Source: Nemophila menziesii
Taxonomy: Eukaryota; Streptophyta; Magnoliopsida; Boraginales; Hydrophyllaceae
NCBI GenBank assembly: GCA_029959085.1
Contig: JARWIR010000007.1
Coordinates: forward strand, 43,761,137 to 43,825,136
Direction of reading: 5' to 3'
DNA length: 64,000 nt
In this document: positions 21,632 to 31,330 of the stretch, one piece after another
How positions within the stretch are numbered: position 1 is the first letter of the stretch
Layout: each line of letters opens with the position of its first letter
Notes under the pieces: generated by a model
The model's database searches: none
The model's input: the letters and a program-made list of their open reading frames with translations, nothing else
Told to the model about the DNA's origin: nothing
Position numbers and translations under genes: made by a program

Positions 21632-21887
21632 ATGTATGCTGCTTTTAACCATAATCTACTAGCGTTTGAATAAAAGAAATCCTAATATGTATTTTTTTGC
21701 TTACAAGGGAGGTCCTAAGACCGTGATTAAAACATCATAATTGAAGACTATCTAACACCTCAAAATTGGAAGAAAAGATTCTCGTCGCGCTAATGTGTGT
21801 TGTCCCGTGTGTTGGTTTTTAAGGGTTTGAAGAAAAGAAACCCAAATAAGTGATGTTCTATGTGTTGATTTTTACAAACAAACATGT

Positions 21888-21960
21888 GCCCGTCTAGCTC
21901 AGTTGGTAGAGCGCAAGGCTCTTAACCTTGTGGTCGAGGGTTCCAGCCCCTCGGTGGGTG
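21888..21960 (+). tRNA. trnK-CUU: tRNA-Lys(CTT), unit 12, near-canonical
   Basis: 73 nt, identical to unit 8 except G57 to C in the T loop (TTCCAGC) and C72 to T, which turns the first acceptor pair into G-T. The fold is otherwise intact. It may be transcribed but the B-box change makes this uncertain. Confidence 0.6.
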
Positions 21961-22072
21961 ATGTATCTTATTTTTAACCATAATCTACTAATAAACCGTG
22001 TGGTCAAGGTTTTGAAAAAAAGGAACCCTAATATGATATGTTCGATGCGTTAATTTTTACCTACAAAAATAT

Positions 22073-22145
22073 GTCCGTCTAGCTCAGTTGGTAGAGCGCA
22101 AGGTTCTTAACCTTGTGATCGAGGGTTTGATCCTCTCGGTGAGCG
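22073..22145 (+). pseudogene. tRNA-Lys unit 13, degenerate
   Basis: 73 nt, CTT anticodon, intact D arm. T loop TTTGATC and acceptor GTCCGTC opposite GGTGAGC carry changes. Confidence 0.7.
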
Positions 22146-22260
22146 ATGTATGTTTTTTTAATCATAATCTACTGATTAACCGTGTGGACAACAAGGTTTG
22201 AAGAAAAAAACCCTAATATGTGTCGTTGTTTAATGTGTTGATTAATACCTACAAACATGT

Positions 22261-22333
22261 GCCCCTCTAGCTCAATTGGTAGAATGCAAGGCTCTTAATT
22301 TTGTGGTCGAGTATTTGAGCCACTTGGTGGGCG
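22261..22333 (+). pseudogene. tRNA-Lys unit 14, degenerate
   Basis: 73 nt, CTT anticodon. The anticodon-stem 3' side is AATTTTG instead of AACCTTG, so the stem is weakened; the T arm reads GAGTATTTGAGCCACTT and does not pair. Confidence 0.75.
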
Positions 22334-22551
22334 TATGCTGCTTTTAACCATAATCTATTAATTAAACGTGTAGTCAAGGGTTTGAATAAAAGAAACCCTA
22401 ATGTGTGTGTTTTTTTTCTTACAAGGGAGGTTCTAAGACTGTAGTTAAAACATCATAATTAGAGACTATCTAACACCTCAAAATCGTAAGAAAAGATTCT
22501 CCTCGCACTAATGTGTGTTGTTCCGTGTGTTGATTTCTACCTGCAAACATG

Positions 22552-22558
22552 CGCCCAT
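22552..22558 (+). pseudogene. Vestige of a deleted tRNA-Lys unit
   Basis: The spacer end CTGCAAACATGCG runs into GCCCATC and then straight into the next spacer's CCATAATCTTCTAAT, so all but the first bases of a tRNA were removed, probably by recombination between repeats. Confidence 0.55.
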
Positions 22559-22659
22559 CCATAATCTTCTAATCAATCGTATGGTGAAAGGTTTGAAGAA
22601 AATAAACCCAAATGCGTGTGTTCTATGTGTTGATTTTTACCTACAAAGTAGAAAGATGT

Positions 22660-22774
22660 GCATGTCTAGCTCAGTTGGTAGAGCACAAGGCTCTTAACTT
22701 TGTGGTCGCAGGTTCAAGTGGTAGGTCGCAAGGCTCTTAACCTTGTGGTCGAGGGTTCGAGCCCTTTGGTGGCG
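22660..22774 (+). pseudogene. Chimeric double tRNA-Lys unit (15/16)
   Basis: A first unit (GCATGTCTAGCTCAGTTGG onward, anticodon CTT) runs into its T arm at about 22715. There it joins the middle of a second unit (GGTAGGTCGCAAGG, CTT, then a good GAGGGTTCGAGCC T arm) ending at 22774. The second lacks its 5' acceptor strand. This looks like unequal recombination inside the tRNA sequence. Confidence 0.8.
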
Positions 22775-22886
22775 ATATATGTTGTTTTATAACCATAATC
22801 TACTAATTAACCATGTGGTCAAGGGTTTCAAGAAAAGAACCCTAACGTGTGTTGTTCCATGTGTTGATTTTTACCTACAAATATGT

Positions 22887-22958
22887 GCAGTCTAGCTCGA
22901 TTGGTATAGCGCAGGGCTCTTAACCTTGTCGTCGAGGGTTTGAGTTCCTCGGTGGGCG
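22887..22958 (+). pseudogene. tRNA-Lys unit 17, degenerate
   Basis: 72 nt, CTT anticodon. One base is missing in the acceptor 5' strand (GCAGTC), and the D arm (CTCGATTGGTATAGC) and T loop (TTTGAGT) are changed. Confidence 0.75.
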
Positions 22959-23073
22959 ACGTAAGTTGGTTTTTAATCATAATCTACTAATTAACCTTGT
23001 GGCCAAGGGTTTTAAAAAAAAAAAGACCCTAATGTGTGTTGTTCATTGTGTTGATTTTTATCTGCACGCATGT

Positions 23074-23146
23074 GCCTGCCTAGCTTAGTTGGTATAGCAC
23101 AAGCCTCTTAACCTTGTGGTCGAGGGCCTGAGCCCCACAGTAGGCG
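23074..23146 (+). pseudogene. tRNA-Lys unit 18, degenerate
   Basis: 73 nt, CTT anticodon. Changes in acceptor (GCCTGCC opposite AGTAGGC), anticodon stem (CAAGC) and T arm (GGGCCTGAGCCCC). Last unit of the array. Confidence 0.75.
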
Positions 23147-23216
23147 ATTTATGTTGTTTTTAACCATAATCTTCTAATTAACCGTGTGGTTAAGGGTTTG
23201 AAGAAAAAACTGTAAT

Positions 23217-23280
23217 GTTTGTTGTTCCTTGTGTTGGTTTTTACATGTGTGCAAGTAAAACCCAACAAGGAACAACACAT
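23217..23280. repeat. Foldback of array spacer at the array's right edge
   Basis: The spacer piece TTGTTGTTCCTTGTGTTGG plus TTTTTAC is followed, after about 10 bases, by its inverted copy GTAAAACCCAACAAGG then AACAACACA. The array stops here. Confidence 0.8.
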
Positions 23281-23281
23281 A

Positions 23282-23693
23282 TTAATGCTTCTGTTTATCA
23301 AACCCATTGAAAGTTATATCTCGTAAAAGATATATAATTGCTATATCGAAATATGCTAACTAATTGTAATGAGTTCGGAGATACCAATTTAATCAGATTA
23401 CAAATGATTATATATAACCAAAATAATCCATAAACATGCATGCAACAAATATCATTACAACTAGAGGTTTTAAATTTAGATGTTCTATTCTATAGGAATC
23501 TAATAACTATCCTAGAATTTTAGGTCACCAAAGCATCAATTTAATGATTTTAGAATTTATATGGGTGTTACTCCACACGGTTGTGCGTCACTACAACAAA
23601 TCATCCCATGCTTCTAACATAATTCACCACAAAATATAATTAAACTCCAACTAAAAGAACTTCATTAAAAATACCCAAGTAAACAAGTGGTTC
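23282..23693. other. Intergenic, no recognised gene
   Basis: AT-rich stretch between the tRNA array and the hAT element. Nothing supported. Confidence 0.5.
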
Positions 23694-23701
23694 ACAGTAT
23701 T

Positions 23702-24195
23702 CAGTGGCGGAGCCACGTTAAGCGTAAGGGGGGCCATGGCCCCCCCTGGATAAATCAAAAAAAAAAAAAATTGCTTTATAAAAAAAAAAAAAAATTAGTT
23801 ATGTGTCTTTTTGGCCCTTATATTTTAGAAAAATATTTATTTGGCCCCCCCTAAATTTTTAAATCATTCATTTGGACCCCTTAAATTTTCAGAATCTTCA
23901 TTTAATCCTCCGATTTTTTAAACTTTATTTTATTAAACTTATAGTTATATTATTTTTTCAATAAATTATATATTATTTTGTATTAAATAAAAAATAATTA
24001 ATTAAAAAAATTATATTAAGACTTATAATGCAATTTTATATAATATAAAGCTTTATTTTACAATTTTTATATAATATATGGACCTATAGTGCAAATAAGT
24101 CCAAAAACTTTTTTTTCGGAGGCGTTGCCCCCGAACCCCCTTGGCCCCCGAACCCCCTTGGCCCCCCCTACTAAAAGATCCTGGCTCCGCCCCTG
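23702..24195. mobile_element. Non-autonomous hAT element
   Basis: 494 bp. Termini are CAGTGGCGGAGCCA on the left and TGGCTCCGCCCCTG on the right, inverted repeats of the CAGGGGCGGAGCC type. ACAGTATT flanks it exactly on both sides (23694-23701 and 24196-24203), the 8-bp duplication expected of hAT. Subterminal GGCCCCCC runs and short CCTATAGTGCAA-type motifs are present; there is no transposase frame. The internal sequence is related to 46045-46600. Confidence 0.9.
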
Positions 24196-24203
24196 ACAGT
24201 ATT

Positions 24204-24760
24204 ATCCATATTTTGTAGAAGATTTAGTTGTAACCATGACAAATCATATCTCTTAGGTGATCTTCTATGAAAAATAAAAAAAGGAGAAGTATTTATAATA
24301 TCGTTTTTGAAACAAAATAATAACTAACTTAACTAGGATAAATCGTACTTAAAATCAGATAAAAATAGAAATATAGACCGAATGCCAAATTATGTGCAAC
24401 GAATCTACATATAAGGTTGCTTGATGCTCATGGAGTTGGGGAGTGGGATATGGGTAGGTGAAACCTGCACCGTTTCTTTTATCTAATTAACGATTTATAA
24501 CTATCCAATTTAGGCCATGTCAAACTAATCAATTCACGCCACGTTATTAAATGGTATTTGTGTGATATTATATCATTACTCTAAAAAGTGATACATAGCA
24601 ATATAGCATACACTTATTACGGCTCCATTTGGAAGATAAATCCTTCAAAAGAATGCTTCAATCCTCTTAAACGTTAGTAAATATCACGTTACAATGCACG
24701 ATACATAGCACACAAAACTTTTGTAAAACGCGACCAAAATAGAAAAATCTACTCGAAATT
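24204..24760. other. Intergenic and probable GXM 3' flank
   Basis: AT-rich, no gene supported. The right end is likely 3' UTR of the minus-strand GXM gene. Confidence 0.5.
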
Positions 24761-24762
24761 TC

Positions 24763-26181
24763 TTAATTAGGACAAAAAGGCTTCTCCAAATCATTCTTAT
24801 TACCACCACCTCTATGACTTGGAATCTTAAAATGCCTTAATCTCCCTTCTTCTTTCATCATATACCCATCACACAAAAATTCTTTCGAAAATGTATCTTC
24901 AACAACTCTATTAACATCATGAACAAACACATCAGTTTCTTCACCATTTCTTTTATTTCTTGCAATCATGCCAGCTGTATATATAGCTGACATTCTTCCA
25001 GGTGCTTCTTCATTATACCCTGTTGGTGCATCCACCATTATTAAATCCCATTTCGTTTCGTAAACTTCTTTGGGTAAGTTTTTTAATGAAAGTTGACACG
25101 TGGAAGCTCTAAGATCAACGTTGATGGCTGTGCATTCTGGGGTTTTCTTAGCTTCTATTAATGAATCCGCGTCCTCCACTTTGCTGTTATATTGAACATG
25201 ATAAGACTCCAACATTGGAAACCTATACAAAGATTGATAGTTAGAAGCACCTTGTCATGTGATCATGAAATTATAGGTTTCAAACCTTAACCGATCAAAA
25301 TGATTCCAATGTATTAATTTTTTTTTTTTAGATATACTGTTTTTTTATTGTAAATTGAGTCAAAATATTTTGTTGTGGCAAAATATTTTAAATCTACCCC
25401 ATGACTTTTGTGAATTTTTGTTTTGCCCCTGTTATTTTATAATGATAACTTATCTGTTTTCAGAACTTTCACTCCTCCCCAGTTTTTAAGTTATCTTTTT
25501 AACCTTTGATTTATATTAATTGTATGACTACTTTTTTGTTTATATGATTACCCAATAAGTTATTGTGCAATATTGGGACTATTAGTGTTATTAATTTATA
25601 AAAAAAATGACAATATAGGAACATATAGTGCAATTTTTGCATAATTTAAGGGCATATAGTGCAAGTTTTGCATAATATAAGGGCCTATAGTGACATTTTT
25701 GTGTAATGTATGTGCATATGATGCAAGTTTTGCATAGTATAGGGACCTATATAGCAATTGACACGAGTTAATTATACCTATGGTTAATTTGTTGAATCCA
25801 TGCTTGATCTTCTTCAAGAAAAATGGTGCGTCCACCATAGTTAAGTGTACTCCACATCAAGCTATCATGGCCTAACCCAAACACTAAAAAGTTGCATGGA
25901 GATTTCTTTTCAAGAATCTTAGACGTTACAGATATTTCCTTTAGTGTTTGCTGTGGAGTAATATTTGAAGTAGCGTAATGAATCAGCGCTTTCGCTAAAG
26001 AACTCGGGATTTTATTGCAAGTACTTGGTACGCACTTTTCTTGATCTTCTTCGTCCCTAGGCTCGTTTTGATTCGAAGATGGTGAAAAACTTGTTCTTAA
26101 TACAATAATCACTAGCATTGTAACAAAAATACCAATGAGGAGCGTTTTAGTGTTGAAGGGTAATTGTGTTTTTGACCTCAT
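24763..26181 (-). CDS. GXM: Glucuronoxylan 4-O-methyltransferase (DUF579)
   Basis: Two minus-strand exons, 26181-25778 and 25222-24763, joined in frame across a 555-base GT-AG intron, give 287 residues, the family's usual size. A type II signal anchor (about 13-31) follows a short basic N-terminus. The DUF579 domain shows FGLGHDSLMW (101-110, SAM-binding loop), FLEED (121-125), WDLIMVDAPTGY (193-204), EAPGRMSAIYTAG, VFVHDVNR (233-240) and RHFKIPSHR (264-272). GXM enzymes use S-adenosylmethionine to 4-O-methylate glucuronic acid side chains of xylan in the Golgi during secondary-wall formation. IRX15 proteins are the related non-GXM branch; FGLGHDS and VDAPTGY favour GXM. All motifs look intact. 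An alternative is another DUF579 subgroup with a different methyl acceptor. Confidence 0.92.
25596..25770. repeat. Repeated TATAGTGCAA-GTTTTGCATAATATA module in GXM intron
   Basis: Four drifting ~35-40-bp copies of a module (CATATAGTGCAATTTTTGCA, CCTATAGTGACATTTTTGTG and similar) fill the 3' part of this intron as read on the plus strand. The same module recurs in the kinase intron foldback (about 28060-28240) and in the hAT relatives near 24070 and 46500-46590. Confidence 0.75.
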
Positions 26182-26245
26182 GTTTGAAGGATTTTCGAGA
26201 GAAAGAAGAAGAATTTTGAGGTGAGAGCAAAGATGGTGAAGGTTT

Positions 26246-26259
26246 GGTTTAATATATGA
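26246..26259 (-). promoter_or_regulatory. Possible TATA box of GXM
   Basis: Minus-strand CATATATTAAACC lies about 65-75 bases upstream of the GXM start codon, a fitting distance, but the match is loose in AT-rich sequence. Confidence 0.4.
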
Positions 26260-26289
26260 AACTGTTTAGCTTAGAAGTAAAGACAAGAA

Positions 26290-27005
26290 ATTTGTTAGAT
26301 GAATTTTAGATGAAGCAATGAAAAGAAATTAGTTGCCGGTAGATTTAAAAGTTTGGTGAAGATTCTGCATATAATTAAAAATCGATAATCTTCGTATCAA
26401 AATTTTGCGCGGTGTATTTTAGTCAAGGTGTATTTTAGTCATTTCACACCAATCTATCACTACTACCCGATTTATTAATAGTCTTCGTATCAATAATTTA
26501 CGAGTTATAAGTTAACAATAATCTAGGGGTATTTTAGACGCCATTTTGTCGCTACTGATTCACGAGGCATAAGATAATAGATGAGATATTTTAGTCTTAT
26601 CAATAATTTTTGTATGAATGGTTCACCGTGCATAAGATAAAAGAAAATGAAAAAATATCCTTTATTTTTGCAGATAGTAACTCTAATTTACACCACAAGA
26701 CTCTAATTCATTAGAGCATCATATCATACTGTTTTTTTTTTCTTTTTTTAATAATCTTTATCTTTACACTTTTAATGAACAAAGTTGAACTTAACCACCA
26801 AAAGAAGAACCTATACAACAAAGAGTATAAATCATGATTGATCCAATAAGCCTCAGCTTCGCCTCATCTCTCTATCTACCAACAATTCAACAAATCTGGA
26901 TTCAAAATAGGCTTATTTTTTCACCTCCGCAAAACTCAACTCTTTCCCAAAAAAGATTTACATAAGTTTTGCTATTACCAAATTACCCCTCTAGAGAGAA
27001 CTCTC
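26290..27005. other. Intergenic, no recognised gene
   Basis: Between the GXM 5' region and the 3' end of the kinase gene, which are arranged head-to-tail on the same strand. No feature supported. Confidence 0.5.
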
Positions 27006-27010
27006 TAGAT

Positions 27011-30000
27011 TTACTCCATGTTCTCACCGTAATTAAGTAATGACTCAGTTTGTCCATTATCTAAGCCTCCGTTTTTCCTAACCTTATTTTTCTCAAACTG
27101 AGCTTTTCGGACAGCAAATTGAATTTGCCTTTCATGCTCTTTGAGCATTTCTTCCACATTACTACTGGGTGAAAGTAACGGCCCTGAGTAATGGATTCTT
27201 GTCTGTTTTTGTCCGAATCCCTGTTGTAAGAAAAAAAAAAACCGTAAGAAAAATTTATAATTTCTTAACAAATTCAAAAAAAAAAAAGTTTAAAGTATAT
27301 TCGACGTAATTTCTTACGAGAGTAGACTCTCTTTCAGGTCCCGGTCCCGCTTCGTCTTTCTTGGACAACAAATGATGTGATGACTCAGCATCGTTTATTT
27401 GGTTATATTTCGTATTTAGCTTACTTGTTTCTCGATTATTTTTATTATTATTTTTATTGAGATCGGATTGTGTACTTCCGAAACCTGCAACTGAGCTTGA
27501 AAATCTCGATAGTTTTGAAGCAGTTCCTTTTGTTTTATACGATCTTTGTGATGTTAACTCGGAATCGAATCTTGAAGAATCGAATCCGAGATTAGAAGTT
27601 ATGTGGGGCCCACCTTTAGGTGGGCAAAGTTGTTTCTTTTTAATTTCTTCTATATTGTAGTTTTCACTAATGCTTTTCGTGTTTGATTGCGCTTGCCATT
27701 TCTGAAATAACAAGAGTTAAGTGTTTATTATATAGTGGGTAGAACGTGAATTATGTAAATTCTCGAGGGGGTGAAATGTAAAATACCTGCATGGAGATTT
27801 GTAACTCAGCATTAGCATCAGGAGCTGGAACTGCTTTAGATTCTTTAGAACTCTTTTTGTGACCATTATTACCAGCTGCTCGTCTGGAAATAAGATTAAA
27901 AAAAATCAGATTCATATAACCACATGTAAAATTGCATTTACACCCCTGAACTATACCAAAGTAACAGAAACGCCCCCTCAATTATTTTAACCACCTAACT
28001 GCTCCATTCAACTAATTACCCCCTTCATTCATGAATTGCGACTTATAGTCCAATTTTCGAATAATATAGGGGTAAATAGTGCAAGTTTTGCATAATATAA
28101 GGGGCCTATGATGCAAGTTTGTATAATATAGGAACCTATATTATGCAAAAATATCACTAGCTATATTATGCACAAATATCACTATAGACACTCATATTAT
28201 GCAGAATTTGCACTATACGCCCCTACATTATGCAAAACTAATTCATGGATGGAGTGTGTACTTTAGCATCAAACCAATAGTTGAACGGAACAGTCGGGAA
28301 AATAAAATAAACGAGAGGTGTTTCACGTTTTTTGGATATTTCAGGGGGTTAGATTGTATTAATTAAAAGTACATACCTTCTTTCCTCATCTCGTAACTTT
28401 GCATCATACTCCTTACTCGGTGGATACTTAGGCATATCAGACGGATCACACGGAAGAGGCTTCGTCGTAAAATACTAAAACACCCAAAAATAAATCAAAA
28501 AAGTTAAAAACCCCCTAATTCCAGACTTTTCGAGGTTTCAATAACGCAAATTTATATACCTGATTTTCAAGGGCAGAAGAGGCAGTTCCACGAAACTCAG
28601 GCTCAAAAGAAAGAAGAGGTTCCAAAAGCGACAAAACAGGTTTAGGAAAATCCTTAAACGTTTCAGAAACACATCTTTTATAAGGCTGTTGAGGCTTAAA
28701 AATAGTAGCATGTGGTAATTTCGAATTTTTCCAATACTCATCAGATGGTGAACCACATAGCTTAAATATTTTATGCAATTGTTCAACCTTTATAAAAAAA
28801 AAAAAGCAAAATTATGAACAAGGATTAAGATTCAATAACATATAATAATTAATTATATTTGCATTTTAGTACCTCAGTTCTTCCAGGCATAATAGGTTTA
28901 CCATTAAATAACTCAGCTAAAATACACCCTGTACTCCATAAATCTACCGAAACTCCATAATTAGTCGCACCTAAAAGTAACTCAGGTGGTCTATACCATA
29001 AAGTAACTACACGGCTTGTTAATGGTGCCTTTTGATTGGCTCGAAAAAACGTAGCTAATCCAAAATCTCCAATTTTTAAATTCCCGTTATTATCTATTAA
29101 TAAATTCGATCCCTTTATATCACGATGTAATACTCCTCGATTATGACAATGTTCTAGTCCCCTTAATAATTGTTGCATGTAACATTTAATCTGTAAAATC
29201 GTTTCGTTAGAATCATATCTAAACAATTATATATAAAATATTACGGACCTGTGATTCGGTGAATTTTACTGAAGATGAAGCGGAAAGACCAGCTAGATCA
29301 TGTTCCATGTATTCGAATACGAGATATAAATTACCGGAATTTTTTGAAGTTACGAGACCTTCGAGTTTCATTACATTTGGATGATCGATTCTTCGAAGAA
29401 TAAGAATCTCTCGTGCCATAAATCGAACACTTTCTGGGTCCATGTTTACGAAACGGACTTTTTTTAATGCGACGATTTTTTCTGTTTCTAAATCTCGTGC
29501 TCTGTATACACTACTGTATGTTCCTTGACCAATCTATAATGTTAAATAATTTAAGAATTAATAAACGTAAAATTATATAGAAACAGTCAAGAGATTGAGA
29601 TTAAACCTTATCTAATTTCTCGAATGAATCTGCTTTTCTTGGAATCCAACCTTTAATGGCTTCTCCAGCTACAGAACTTAACCATGAAGGCCATCCAGCT
29701 ACAACTTGACCTACATCAACACCATTTTGGACACTAAATAATCTATTCATATGTGGTTGACCCTGCCCGAGTCCTTGCCCGAGGACTTGCCCGGAAGCCA
29801 TGCCTACGCTCATTGAACCACGTTTTTGTGATTGAGACATAGCGGGTATTTCGTAAACCGTGGGGTTTTTTGGTCCTATATCGGAGAGGGGTGAGATGGG
29901 ACCCACGCTTTTCTCGGAAATAAGCCTTGTGGTAACTTCATTTCCACCATCGTTAAGACCTGTAACTTCTTCATCTGTTCCAGTAATGAACTGGTTTGAA

Positions 30001-30065
30001 TTTTCCTTTTTGAGTTTTGTTCTACCTGGTGGAGAAGAACCTCCTTTTGAGCATATACACCCCAT
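27011..30065 (-). CDS. CDK-like serine/threonine protein kinase with N-myristoylation motif
   Basis: Eight minus-strand exons: 30065-29607, 29533-29249, 29190-28873, 28787-28560, 28474-28377, 27883-27787, 27701-27318 and 27220-27011. All have GT-AG introns and keep frame, giving 692 residues. MGCICSK at the start is a myristoylation/palmitoylation signal. The kinase domain spans about 148-438: IGQGTYSSVY (154-163), VALKK with the ATP-binding Lys177, HRDIKGSNLL (Asp272), DFG (290-292) and VVTLWYRPPE (309-318), the CDK-type activation segment. SVRFMAREI replaces PSTAIRE. The Ser/Asn/Lys-rich C-terminus after 440 has no recognised domain. The domain order matches the plant At1g54610/At1g09600 group, whose substrates are largely unknown; I infer membrane attachment. 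Every catalytic residue is present. Intron 5 carries a foldback element. Confidence 0.93.
27935..28365. mobile_element. Foldback element inside kinase intron 5
   Basis: Left arm (about 27935-28050: ACACCCCTGAACTATACCAA, ACTGCTCCATTCAACTA, CCATTC-type then ATTCATGAATTG) is an imperfect inverted copy of the right arm (about 28250-28365, rc: AACCCCCTGAAATATCCAA, ACTGTTCCGTTCAACTA, ATCCATGAATTA). The centre holds inverted copies of the TATAGTGCAAGTTTTGCATA module. Long imperfect inverted repeats with a repetitive centre indicate a foldback/MITE-like element. Splice sites are untouched. Confidence 0.7.
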
Positions 30066-30807
30066 TTACACTAACTCTGCTTCTATGAACAGAGTTTTAT
30101 TATAAAACTCCTCCAATTCTTGTGGAATTAAACTCTTGCCCCAATCAATAAATCCACATAAACCCTCTAATCGATTAACTTATATGAATGATTATCCACA
30201 ACCATGCGTTAAAATTTGAAAGTAGATAAAGGAGAATTAAGCTAAAACCTTGAATCCTCACTCGAATGTGATCACCTCAAAGCTTCAAACTTTGTACTCT
30301 TCAAATTAATACCATCAAGCTCCACAATCCACTGTAGCAATAATTCGCGATAGATAAATCAATAAAACCAAACCTAAATTAAATGGAATTTGAAATTCGC
30401 AACAAAACAGCAATGTAAGTAAAACCCAGATCCCCAAATCCACTAAATCTTAATCGAAATTAACCCACATTGCCAGAAATTCCAAACACGAGAATACGAA
30501 TAAAACAAGTAAATCTGTTTTTTTTGTTGTTGAAAATTTGAATGAAAGAAGAAGTGAAAGGTGAAGACCAATAAAGACAAAAAAATTCAATTCAATTCTA
30601 ATTCAGGTGCATGAAAAATAGGAGGTTATTTTTGGGTTGCTTTTTACCGAATTTTCCAAGGTCAAATAGTCAACGACATCTGATTTTGATTGAAATCTAA
30701 TGGTTAAATTTATAAATTGGGCCTTTGGTTCAACTTACAAAGAAATTACAGAGATTTTCGGATCTAAAGAGGCATCCCAAAAATCCCCTTGACCGTTTTA
30801 TTGTTAG
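30066..30807. other. Kinase 5' leader and intergenic sequence
   Basis: Probably contains the untranslated leader of the minus-strand kinase gene, possibly with an intron. I could not fix a transcription start or leader intron. No other gene. Confidence 0.4.
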
Positions 30808-30809
30808 TA

Positions 30810-31104
30810 CTCCCTCCGTCCCAAAAATAATGTCCACTTAGCATTTTTACACAGATTAAGAAATGTCATTATTGAACCCTATATGTACAAAAATACCCCT
30901 AATAAATGTCATAATGTACACCTATTCCTATGCCTAGGAAAATGCAATCAAGTATAAAATAATAATTTAAATAATTATAAATTAAAAGAAAGGTAGGGGT
31001 AATAAAGGAAAAAGGTAGAAAAAGTTGTCTTGAAATGGTAAGTGGACATTATTTTTGGGACACCATATTTAGTAACGTGGACATTATTTTTGGGACGGAG
31101 GGAG
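30810..31104. mobile_element. Stowaway-type MITE (Tc1/mariner)
   Basis: 295 bp flanked by TA (30808-30809 and 31105-31106). Termini CTCCCTCCGTCCCAAAAATA and ATTTTTGGGACGGAGGGAG are inverted repeats; the subterminal GTCCACTTA is also mirrored. No coding capacity. Same family type as 4363-4618. Confidence 0.9.
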
Positions 31105-31330
31105 TAGGAGTTTTCATTTGAAAAAAAAAAAAAAGTTAGTAGGAGTTTTCAATGTCTTAAACAAAAAGAGAAGAAAGAATAAAAAAAATTATAAGATGAT
31201 TTTTTTTTTTTTGGGTCAAAAGGTCAGCCGTATAAGATGATTCAAATGTTGAAAAATAACTACTTATCAAATTAATTAGAATATATTTCCAATAAGCTAA
31301 TTAACTACTTATCAAATTAATTAGCTTCAC

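Larger units (their letters stand above)
19595..23280 (+). repeat. Tandem tRNA-Lys array, ~185-bp period
   Basis: About 18 head-to-tail units, each a ~73-bp tRNA-Lys(CTT)-like sequence plus a ~112-bp spacer. The spacer begins GATGTATGTT with a T run, continues ACCATAATCTACTAATTAAC, then GTGTGGTCAAGGGTTTGAAG, and ends near TGTGTTGTTCC and TGATTTTTACCTACAAACAT. Start-to-start distances are mostly 180-190 bp. A longer block (AAAACATCATAATTAGAGAC onwards) is inserted in three intervals (about 20790, 21715 and 22435), which lengthens them to about 290-330 bp. The decay differs from unit to unit. Confidence 0.95.

Noticed and set aside
19595..23280. Regular repeats with spacers resembling a CRISPR array
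   Set aside because: The repeated unit is a tRNA-Lys and the spacers are homologous to each other; the setting is a plant nuclear genome.
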